NCBI GenBank assembly: GCA_964570325.1
Contig: CAZMXS010000065.1
Span: 1 to 25,608 of the forward strand
Length of the DNA stretch: 25,608 nt
Origin: CAZMXS01 sp964570325
Lineage (GTDB): Bacteria > Verrucomicrobiota > Kiritimatiellia > CAIQIC01 > CAZMXS01
Direction: 5' to 3'
Below, piece after piece: positions 7,844-14,093 of this stretch. The position numbers and the translations under genes are program-made. The notes beneath the pieces are model-generated. The model was not told the DNA's origin. It saw only the letters and a list, made by a program, of their open reading frames with translations, and made no database searches. How positions within the stretch are numbered: the first letter of the stretch is position 1; each line of letters opens with the position of its first letter.

Positions 7844-9615
7844 GGCAAGGCGATCCCGTTATCCGCCCGGCTCGCGGCCGCGGCGGCCGCGCGATTGTTC
7901 CGAGCCTGAATGAACTCCGGATCCAGCTCCAAGGCGCGGTCAAAATACGGCAGCGCCTCCATCGCGCGGCCCTGCCGATACAGCGCATAGCCCAGATTAT
8001 TCAGCACTTCCGGATTGGTCTGAACCGCCAGCGCCCGGCGAAACTGCGCCTCGGCATCCGTAAAATCGCCGGCAAGCCCGCGCAGGATCCCCAGGTTGAT
8101 TCGGGCTCGCGCCTCGTCCGGGTCGTGATCCAACGCCCGCCGAAACTGCTCCTCGGCCTCCGCCAGGCGTCCCTGCCGCACCCACGCCCATCCCCGATCG
8201 AAATACCAGCGCCCCACCGGCTCGCGATATCCGGTCCAATTCCAGCTCAACAGCAGGTAAATCGGCGCGGCCGCCGCCGCACCCGCCGCCAGGCGCGCCC
8301 AGTTCCGTGTCTGAATCTGAAGCGCAATCCATTGAACGCCCAACGCCGCAAACAAAAGAACGAAAGGAATGATCGGCACCCGGTAGCGGGCGGCAGCAAA
8401 AAAAGGCCAGACGGAAAAGAAATAGGCCAGGCTGAAAAAACCCATGAAACCCAGCATCAGCGTTTGCCGGCGCAGTTCGGGATTGCCCCGCGCGCGCCAG
8501 GCCGCGACCGCACCCAGTCCCCCCAGGCAAAGGAAAAAAGGAAAGTCGCCCGGCAGCCAACCCAGCACACGGGACGCCCGCCGATCCATGCTCTCAACCT
8601 TGTTATGCGCCACTTCGGCGCGTCCCCAGAACAGCGCAGCCTTTTTTAGCAACAACCGTAACCCGCGCCCCGGATGTTCCCGGAAGAATCGCAAACCCTC
8701 CGCCTGGAAGTGAGCCGACACCTCGGAATCCCGCAGCGGCCGGCCGACCTGTTGCGCAACCACACGAACAATCCGCGGATAATCAAAACAGGTCCGGTAC
8801 GGGCCGCAACCCGGGATCGCGTCCATGCAATAACCTGTGGCCTCGGGGTTGTTTCCGATAAAGAAATTGATCCCGGCGTTGGACGAAATCAAGACACTGT
8901 CGCGCGCTACCCGCCAGTTGCGGACCGCGGCCGGCGTCAACATTAAGACGCAGCCCAGACACCAGCTAACGGCCGCGCGCGCGAACTCCGCGCGGGAACC
9001 GGACGCCCACCCCAGCCAGGCCACGCCCACCGGCAGCGCGATCAACATGTTCGGGCGCACCAACGCGCCCAGCCCCAAGAGGACGCCGGCCAGAATCATC
9101 CAACCGGCGCGGCGCCGTTCAACCCACAACAGCACCACCGCCGTCAGGCACATCAATAAAAAGACATTCAGCGCCGGATCCAGCAGTTCGCCCTCGAAGT
9201 AAATCAGAATCCAGTAAAAGCCGACCAGGAACGCATATAATGCGCCGACCCAGCGACCGACGACACGGGCGGCGATCCAATAAGCCAACAGCATGTCAAA
9301 CAATCCCAGGCACGCTTGGATCCACCGCGGCGCCCAGTAGCTCCCACCGGTCAGGCGATAGACCGCCGCCAGGAAAAAGGGATAACCCGGCGGGCGGAAA
9401 TACGGCCGCGCGCGCAGCGCCGGATCTTCCATGCCGGTCGGCGGAGTCCATTGATCAAACGCGAGGCCGCGCGCCCAATAATCGTGATACAACGCGTCCA
9501 CATCCGGAAACGTGAAATCCGGCTCGGCGCGGCGCTCCTGAAAATAGGCCCAGCGGACCAGCAGGGCGCCGCACAGCAAGGCCCCTAACAAGAGATTGAC
9601 GGTTCTGTAGTTCAA
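7840..9615 (-). CDS. GT-C type membrane glycosyltransferase with short TPR tail (paralogue of the next gene)
   Basis: 591-residue membrane protein, clearly paralogous to the downstream gene. Shared elements are DFTFPDVDALYHDYWARGL (D40), RPYFRPPGYPFFLAAVYR (70-87), YFEGELLDPALN, RDSVLISSNAGINFFIGNNP and FPFFLCLGGLGAV. About ten membrane segments are followed by roughly three TPRs from ~residue 480 (AEAEEQFRRALDHDPDEARARINLGIL and the two next repeats). It ends without the AGQPY module present in its paralogue. The start shown is a TTG, chosen because the first membrane helix must be included and no in-frame ATG precedes it before the stop at 9676-9678. No clear ribosome binding site is visible, so the exact start is uncertain. 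It is the first gene of a two-gene unit, divergent from the family 2 glycosyltransferase gene. Confidence 0.83.
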   Translation of the reverse strand: MNYRTVNLLLGALLCGALLVRWAYFQERRAEPDFTFPDVDALYHDYWARGLAFDQWTPPTGMEDPALRARPYFRPPGYPFFLAAVYRLTGGSYWAPRWIQACLGLFDMLLAYWIAARVVGRWVGALYAFLVGFYWILIYFEGELLDPALNVFLLMCLTAVVLLWVERRRAGWMILAGVLLGLGALVRPNMLIALPVGVAWLGWASGSRAEFARAAVSWCLGCVLMLTPAAVRNWRVARDSVLISSNAGINFFIGNNPEATGYCMDAIPGCGPYRTCFDYPRIVRVVAQQVGRPLRDSEVSAHFQAEGLRFFREHPGRGLRLLLKKAALFWGRAEVAHNKVESMDRRASRVLGWLPGDFPFFLCLGGLGAVAAWRARGNPELRRQTLMLGFMGFFSLAYFFSVWPFFAAARYRVPIIPFVLLFAALGVQWIALQIQTRNWARLAAGAAAAAPIYLLLSWNWTGYREPVGRWYFDRGWAWVRQGRLAEAEEQFRRALDHDPDEARARINLGILRGLAGDFTDAEAQFRRALAVQTNPEVLNNLGYALYRQGRAMEALPYFDRALELDPEFIQARNNRAAAAAASRADNGIALP

Positions 9616-9677
9616 GCAACCAGCGCCGATTCTGGCTAAATCATTGCCTTTCCCCAGCCTGCATGCAATAAAGAATC
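9616..9677. promoter_or_regulatory. Divergent intergenic region, probable back-to-back promoters
   Basis: 62 bases separate two divergently transcribed glycosyltransferase genes, so both must start nearby. On the plus strand, TTGCCT (9644-9649) and AATAAA (9667-9672) are 17 bases apart, which would give a nearly leaderless transcript. On the minus strand, TTGCAT is followed after 17 bases by AATGAT. These matches are weak and unproven. Confidence 0.3.
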
Positions 9678-10355
9678 ATGCCTGTTTCCGTGGTCATCCC
9701 GTTGTTCAACGAAGAGCCGAATGTCGCGCCACTGGTCGCCGAGCTGGGCGCGCTGCAACCGGCGCTGCCCGGCCTGGAAGTCGTGCTGGTGGATGACGGC
9801 AGCGCCGACCGGACCTGGGCCCAAATCGCGAACGCGCAGGCGGGCGCGCCATTCGTACGCGGATTGCGCCTGCCGGCCCACGCCGGCCAATCGGGCGCGT
9901 TACGCGCCGGCCTGCTGGCAGCCGGCGGGGATATTCTGGTCACCATGGATGGAGATTTGCAGAACGACCCGCGCGACATTCCACGTCTGCTCGCGGAACT
10001 GGAAACATGCGATGTCGTCTTCGGCTATCGTTGCCCGCGGCGGGATCCCTGGCGGCGCCGGATCGCCTCCCGCATCGCCAACCGACTGCGACGCTGCTTC
10101 ACTGGCGACGGAGTGCGGGACGCCGGTTGCGGGCTGAAGGCCTTCCGGCGCGAATGCCTGGCCGACCTGCCGGCGACGCCCGGCATGCATCGCCTGATGG
10201 CCGCCTACTTCCACCGCGCCGGCCGCGCGATCCGCGAAGTACCCGTGGCCCACCGGCCGCGACAGCATGGCAGTTCCAAGTATACCAACCTGGCGCGATT
10301 GCCGCCGGCCCTGTGTGAACTTGTCCGCTGCCTGGCCGGCCGGAAACGGAAATGA
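9678..10355 (+). CDS. Family 2 glycosyltransferase, dolichol/polyprenyl-phosphate mannose synthase type
   Basis: 225-residue GT-A fold enzyme expected to move a sugar from a nucleotide sugar to a polyprenyl phosphate on the cytoplasmic side. Visible motifs are VSVVIPLFNEEPNV at the N terminus, VLVDDGSADRTW (D39, D40), the metal-binding MDGDLQNDP (D91, D93), GYRCPRRDPWRRRIASRIANRL, and DAGCGLKAFRREC. These are the order and wording of the DPM1-like subgroup. There is no C-terminal membrane pair, so it resembles the short soluble form. It sits beside five GT-C type membrane proteins that would need such a lipid-linked donor. The ATG is kept because it opens directly into the conserved N-terminal strand, although the upstream ribosome binding site is poor. 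Which sugar it uses is inferred, not seen. Confidence 0.87.
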   Translation: MPVSVVIPLFNEEPNVAPLVAELGALQPALPGLEVVLVDDGSADRTWAQIANAQAGAPFVRGLRLPAHAGQSGALRAGLLAAGGDILVTMDGDLQNDPRDIPRLLAELETCDVVFGYRCPRRDPWRRRIASRIANRLRRCFTGDGVRDAGCGLKAFRRECLADLPATPGMHRLMAAYFHRAGRAIREVPVAHRPRQHGSSKYTNLARLPPALCELVRCLAGRKRK

Positions 10356-10366
10356 CCGACACGAGA

Positions 10367-10849
10367 TTACGGATCCGCCGGGCTGACCACCACACACTTC
10401 AGCCCGGCGCCACCCACTTCCTCGGATTGTGTCCGCACGCGGGGATTATCCTTGAGCGCCTGATGGATGATGCGGCGGTCGGCCGCACCCATTGGCGACA
10501 GCCGCACCGGCTGGCCGCTTTGGAGCACGCGCTCGACGGCAGCGGACGCTTCCTGCAAGAGTTTCTGGTTGCGCCGTTCGCGATAGCGCTCAATATCCAC
10601 GATGCAATGCAGGGACTTGTCCTCTTTGATCAGCACCATCCGGTTGACCAGGAACTGGATGGCATCGAGCACCTGCGCCTGACGCCCGATCAAGCGCGCG
10701 GCTTCCGGCGATTCGATATTCAGCAGGATCTCGTTCTCGCCTTGCGGGGCGGCGGTGATCTGCGCCTCGAAACCCATCAACCGCAGCAGTTCCTGAAGCG
10801 TGGTCCGCGCGCGCCCCACCGCCTGCTCAAGAAAATTGTTTTCGCCCAT
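10367..10849 (-). CDS. jag: Jag/KhpB-like RNA-binding protein (KH + R3H), short form
   Basis: 160-residue cytoplasmic RNA-binding protein. The KH domain carries EAARLIGRQAQVLDAIQFLVNRM. The R3H domain carries RLSPMGAADRRIIHQALKD followed by RVRTQSEE. Family members act with the membrane insertase locus and, in Gram-positives, in cell envelope and division control. The start at 10849 is set by GGAGG seven bases before the ATG; the longer open frame to 10930 runs through an intergenic hairpin and was rejected. The protein lacks the separate N-terminal Jag-N beta domain of the ~200-residue Bacillus type. It is the last gene of the rpmH operon and converges with the family 2 glycosyltransferase gene with only 11 bases between the two stops. 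Confidence 0.92.
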   Translation of the reverse strand: MGENNFLEQAVGRARTTLQELLRLMGFEAQITAAPQGENEILLNIESPEAARLIGRQAQVLDAIQFLVNRMVLIKEDKSLHCIVDIERYRERRNQKLLQEASAAVERVLQSGQPVRLSPMGAADRRIIHQALKDNPRVRTQSEEVGGAGLKCVVVSPADP

Positions 10850-10904
10850 GATCAACCTCCGTCCGGTTAAACTGTTGTTCCGTTCATGGCTCCGGTTCAG
10901 CGGC

Positions 10905-10928
10905 GGCGCCCAGTCGGCACTGGGCGCC
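10905..10928 (-). other. Perfect 10-bp hairpin between yidC and jag
   Basis: GGCGCCCAGT (10905-10914) and ACTGGGCGCC (10919-10928) are exact inverted repeats around a 4-base loop, in the 92-base yidC-jag gap. No T-run follows on the minus strand, so it is not a standard intrinsic terminator. An mRNA processing or stability element, or partial attenuation before jag, are possible readings. Confidence 0.6.
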
Positions 10929-10941
10929 ACGGGAGCCGGGG

Positions 10942-12774
10942 TCAGCCTCCGGCTTTATTTCTGTCTCTTGTTCCGGCCCCCGCCGTTTTAGCCGCCTGCC
11001 GGCGCTTCTGCCACAGCAACTGGACAATCATCAGCACTTGGTTGGTCGTCCAGTACAACGACAGACCCGACGCGAAATTGTAAAAAAACACCAGCATGAT
11101 GACCGGCATGAACATCATCATCTTCTGCTGAGACGGATCGCCGCCGGTCGGCGTGAGCTTCTGCTGCCAGGCCATTGTCGCCGCCATCAGAATGGGCAGG
11201 ATGTTCAGCGGGATCGGCAAGACGTTCGCGAACAGCCGCTCCGGCGCGCTCAGGTCCGGAATCCAGAGGAATGACGAGAACCGCAATTCGATTGCGCTGC
11301 GCAACACGACGAACAGCGCGATGAACACCGGGATTTGGATCAGCATCGGCAGGCAGCCGCCGAGCGGGTTGACCTTGTGCTCCTTATAGAGCGCCATGAT
11401 CTCCTGCTGCTGCTTCTGGGGGTTGTCCTTGTACTTCGCGCGCAACTCCATGACCAGCGGCTGGATCGCCTGCATCTTCTTCATGCTCTCGGTAGACTTG
11501 TGGGTGATCGGCCAGAAGACGATCCGAATGATGATCGTCAGCAGCATGATCGCCAGGCCGTAGCTGTGCGGCCAGATCCAGTCATGGATGGCGTTCATAA
11601 TCACCAGCAGCACCTTGCCCACCGGCCGCCAGAATCCAAACTCCATCACGTCCACCTGATGCAGCCCGTACCGGCTCAATTCGGAATACTGCTTGGGCCC
11701 CACGTAATACGCGCAGACTTTGACGGCCTTTTCGCCGGGCGCCAGCACGGTCTCGGGGAAATAGACGGCCGCCGCCACGTCCTGGATCGGCGTCATCTTG
11801 GGCTTGAACGCGGGGTCCACCACTTCCTGCGGCGCGGTTGTCCGGCGCACCTGCACGATGGCTTGGTCGCAACCACCCTCGGGAGTCAAAATCTGCGCAA
11901 AATACTTGTTCTTGATGGCGATCCAGTCCACCGGCCGTTCCAGCGTCCAGTTGACCATGATCGGCAGCTTGGGCAGGTTCTTTTGTTCCTGTTCCAGTTT
12001 GAACCATTTGGCAAAGGACTTGGCCCAGTATTGGACGCCTTCGCCACCCGGCGAGAGCGTGTCGGCCCCAAGAGAAGGATAACCCGAATCGTCCTTTTCG
12101 CCGGGTAGATTGCGCATCGGCCCAAGCTGATATCCCAGCGCCGGCAGCGTCGCCGGCTGGGCGCCCCGGTTTACAAACTCATCGGTGATCCGAATCAGGT
12201 AATTATTGGTCAGCGTCAGCGTCCGCCGCAGGGCGATGCCCGTATCGGACTGGCGTTCAAAGACCACCGTTTGCCCATCCGAGGCGGCCGTCATTTCGTA
12301 ATCCGAACGGGCCGTCATCCCGGGCCAGTCCCGGAACGCCAATGCCCGTTCAGACTGGAAGTCCAGCACCACCGGGCCGCTGCCGGGATCGGCGGTCTGG
12401 CGGAACTTGTGCAATTGGGCCGCGACCACGGCCGCGCCACGGGCTGAAACCTTGATGGTCACCAGAGCATTGGTCAACTCGGCCGTCTTTTCAGGCGTGG
12501 CAGGCCACTCCGGCTCGGGGGCAACGGTCGCCGGCAGCGCGGCCACATTGGTTGCAACTGGAGCGGGCGCCGGCGCCTCGGCCAACGCGGGCGGCGTCCG
12601 CGAGGCGGGCGGCGTATTGGTAAAGCCAGCCGCCACCGCATTCGTGTTCGCGATGGCCGCCGGACGAGCGGGCGCTTGGGGAAAGAGCGGCTTGATCAGG
12701 ATCCGATCAATGTACGGCCAGCCCACCCACAGCGCGAATAACACCAAAATAATGAGTATGTCTTTTTTCTTCAT
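10942..12774 (-). CDS. yidC: Membrane protein insertase YidC
   Basis: 610-residue inner-membrane insertase that places proteins in the membrane alone or with SecYEG. N-terminal helix MKKKDILIILVLFALWVGW is followed by an Ala/Pro-rich linker and a large periplasmic domain (residues ~90-370), as in Gram-negative YidC. The conserved core follows: FGFWRPVGKVLLVIMNAIHDW, the groove arginine in LTIIIRIVFWPITHKS (R417), the cytoplasmic hairpin MKKMQAIQPLVMELRAKYKDNPQKQQQEIMALYKEHKVNPLGGCLPMLIQIPVFIALF (residues ~428-485), and the final helices with GLSLYWTTNQVLMIVQLL. The ATG overlaps the yidD stop (ATGA), the normal coupling in this operon. The long periplasmic domain argues for a didermic organism. 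Confidence 0.97.
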   Translation of the reverse strand: MKKKDILIILVLFALWVGWPYIDRILIKPLFPQAPARPAAIANTNAVAAGFTNTPPASRTPPALAEAPAPAPVATNVAALPATVAPEPEWPATPEKTAELTNALVTIKVSARGAAVVAAQLHKFRQTADPGSGPVVLDFQSERALAFRDWPGMTARSDYEMTAASDGQTVVFERQSDTGIALRRTLTLTNNYLIRITDEFVNRGAQPATLPALGYQLGPMRNLPGEKDDSGYPSLGADTLSPGGEGVQYWAKSFAKWFKLEQEQKNLPKLPIMVNWTLERPVDWIAIKNKYFAQILTPEGGCDQAIVQVRRTTAPQEVVDPAFKPKMTPIQDVAAAVYFPETVLAPGEKAVKVCAYYVGPKQYSELSRYGLHQVDVMEFGFWRPVGKVLLVIMNAIHDWIWPHSYGLAIMLLTIIIRIVFWPITHKSTESMKKMQAIQPLVMELRAKYKDNPQKQQQEIMALYKEHKVNPLGGCLPMLIQIPVFIALFVVLRSAIELRFSSFLWIPDLSAPERLFANVLPIPLNILPILMAATMAWQQKLTPTGGDPSQQKMMMFMPVIMLVFFYNFASGLSLYWTTNQVLMIVQLLWQKRRQAAKTAGAGTRDRNKAGG

Positions 12775-13049
12775 CGGCTTGTCATGGATGATCCATCGTC
12801 ACCAATTCTTCGGGGTTCCACCATCGGCACCGGATCATATCCGCCCGGATGGAACGGATGGCATCGGCCGATGCGCCGGATACCCAACCACAATCCCTTG
12901 CCTAGTCCATGCGCGCGCAGCGCCTCGATCATGTAACTCGAACACGACGGATGGAACCGACAACACGGCCCAAGCAACCCCGCCAGCGTAAGTTGATACA
13001 AGCGAACCAGCGCCATCACCATGCGAGCCGGTATTTGTCGCCACATCAT
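12771..13049 (-). CDS. yidD: Membrane protein insertion efficiency factor YidD
   Basis: 92-residue small peripheral membrane protein that assists YidC-dependent insertion. The family signature is complete: CCRFHPSCSSYMIEALRAHG, then GIRRIGRCHPFHPGGYDPVP. The start at 13049 (ATG ATG) is preceded by GGCAGGATGAACAG, with AGGA seven bases upstream. A longer version starting with GTG at 13097 adds 16 residues with no resemblance to the family and was not chosen. It lies 78 bases after rnpA and overlaps yidC by four bases. The ribosome binding site is inside one of three mutually complementary segments described separately. Confidence 0.93.
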   Translation of the reverse strand: MMWRQIPARMVMALVRLYQLTLAGLLGPCCRFHPSCSSYMIEALRAHGLGKGLWLGIRRIGRCHPFHPGGYDPVPMVEPRRIGDDGSSMTSR

Positions 13050-13057
13050 CTGTTCAT

Positions 13058-13102
13058 CCTGCCATCGGCCGGCGGGGCAGGCAACCCTACCGTTCACCTG
13101 CC
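13058..13102 (-). promoter_or_regulatory. Competing-stem arrangement over the yidD ribosome binding site
   Basis: Reading the minus strand, GGCAGG (13102-13097), CCTGCC (13081-13076) and GGCAGG (13063-13058) follow each other between rnpA and yidD. The middle segment can pair with either outer one. Pairing with the last one would bury the AGG of the yidD Shine-Dalgarno; pairing with the first would free it. Stems are only 6 bp, so this is a suggestion from base pairing alone. Confidence 0.35.
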
Positions 13103-13127
13103 AGTAATTGCCTTTGCGCTTTTGTAG

Positions 13128-13544
13128 CTATCCTATCCCGCTATTTGGCGCGCTTGCTCCCGTTTCCGCCAGCAACCCCGCGCGCCGCGCTGCCGCCAGC
13201 AGATCTGCCGTGATGGCCTTCCAATCGGCCTGCAGGATGGACCGCCGCGCCACAAGGATCACATCGTACGGACCGGCAAAACAGTGGCGATGACGGCGGT
13301 AAACCTCGCGCAGGAGCCGCCGGGCCCGCGTCCGCTGCACCGCGCCACCCACCGCCCGGCTGGTCACAACGCCCAACCGCAGCGCCGCCCCATCGCCGGA
13401 CCGCAACCATAAGACCAAGTACTGCCCTACCCAGCGGCGCCCTTGCGCATACGTCTCGGCAAACTGGGCCGCGCGCAGCAGACGCCGATCGCGGCCCAGC
13501 CGCTGATCCGGTCGCGGGCCGGCCGGGCCGTTCGCCAGATTCAT
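13128..13544 (-). CDS. rnpA: RNase P protein component
   Basis: 138-residue basic protein that binds RNase P RNA and aids 5' processing of tRNA precursors. Matching elements are RLLRAAQFAETYAQGRRW (variant of the F..x..F...G.r region), LGVVTSRAVGGAVQRTRARRLLREVYRRH (signature at residues ~57-84, with Q-R-T-R in place of the usual RNxxKR), and PYDVILVARRSILQADWKAI. The start at 13544 follows GGGGAAGGGG and lies 13 bases after the rpmH stop, the normal spacing. The same frame is open upstream through almost all of rpmH, but the extension has no family similarity. Confidence 0.93.
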   Translation of the reverse strand: MNLANGPAGPRPDQRLGRDRRLLRAAQFAETYAQGRRWVGQYLVLWLRSGDGAALRLGVVTSRAVGGAVQRTRARRLLREVYRRHRHCFAGPYDVILVARRSILQADWKAITADLLAAARRAGLLAETGASAPNSGIG

Positions 13545-13557
13545 CCCCTTCCCCGGC

Positions 13558-13692
13558 TCAAATGGCGACGCGCTTGCGCCCCTTCTGCCGGCGGCGGGCC
13601 AGCACCTTGCGCCCATTCTTGGTTGCCATGCGCTTGCGGAAACCGTGCGTCTTCGCCCGTTTTTTCCGCGAAGGCTGATATGTTCTCTTCAT
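13558..13692 (-). CDS. rpmH: 50S ribosomal protein L34
   Basis: 44-residue ribosomal protein, translated directly from the minus strand: begins MKRTYQPSRKKRAKTHGFRK and ends RRRQKGRKRVAI. This is the full-length and near-invariant L34 sequence pattern (KRTYQPS, HGFRxRM, GRxVLxxRRxKGRxRL). AAAGG lies about nine bases upstream of the ATG. It is the first gene of the rpmH-rnpA-yidD-yidC-jag operon. The ATG is immediately followed by A, so its second and third bases also form a TGA in the rnpA frame. Confidence 0.98.
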   Translation of the reverse strand: MKRTYQPSRKKRAKTHGFRKRMATKNGRKVLARRRQKGRKRVAI

Positions 13693-14093
13693 CTTCGCCA
13701 ACCTTTCTGGTGATAAAGCACAAGGCTTTTATCAGCTTTGCCGGGGCTGTCAATACGGTTCAGAGCGCAAACAACCGGTGGGACAGGATGCGCCCCCACC
13801 CCCGCCCAACCCGCCTCATGCCGGAGATTGCGGCAAACATCAACCGGGGGATCCAGGGATCAGTGGTTCAGCGGAAGCGAGCAGAATACTCGCGCTGCAA
13901 GGAGACGCCGAGCAAGCGATTCGCGCAGAGCGATTCATAAGGGCGCAGCAGGTCAATCATTTCCGGCCGGCTAAGGCGGCAGTCGGGCAGGCAAGCCCGC
14001 TCCACTGTTCAGCGTGGACGGAAGGCGGACGGAAGGGGTAGGATATGAGCCGAGTAAGAATATGCGTCAGCGTTAAGAGGCAAGAGTTACCGT
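13693..14093. other. 401-base intergenic region between rpmH and the nucleoside kinase gene
   Basis: Apart from the rpmH promoter at its left end no gene or RNA was recognised. It has a direct repeat AGCGATTC (13915-13922 and 13929-13936), a small hairpin CGGGC/GCCCG (13984-13999), and an 11-base tandem repeat GGACGGAAGGC/G (14016-14026, 14027-14037). No DnaA boxes were seen, so there is no support for an origin here. Confidence 0.5.
13726..13753 (-). promoter_or_regulatory. Sigma70-type promoter of the rpmH operon
   Basis: On the minus strand a perfect -35 TTGACA (13753-13748) is separated by 16 bases from TAAAAG (13731-13726), four of six matches to TATAAT. Transcription would start near 13719, giving a 5' leader of about 27 bases before rpmH. 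The -10 lies inside an imperfect palindrome, TGATAAAGC...GCTTTTATCA (about 13711-13735). Confidence 0.65.

Noticed and set aside
13693..14093. Replication origin next to rpmH
   Set aside because: rpmH often lies near dnaA and oriC, but no DnaA box resembling TTATCCACA, AT-rich unwinding region or dnaA gene was seen.
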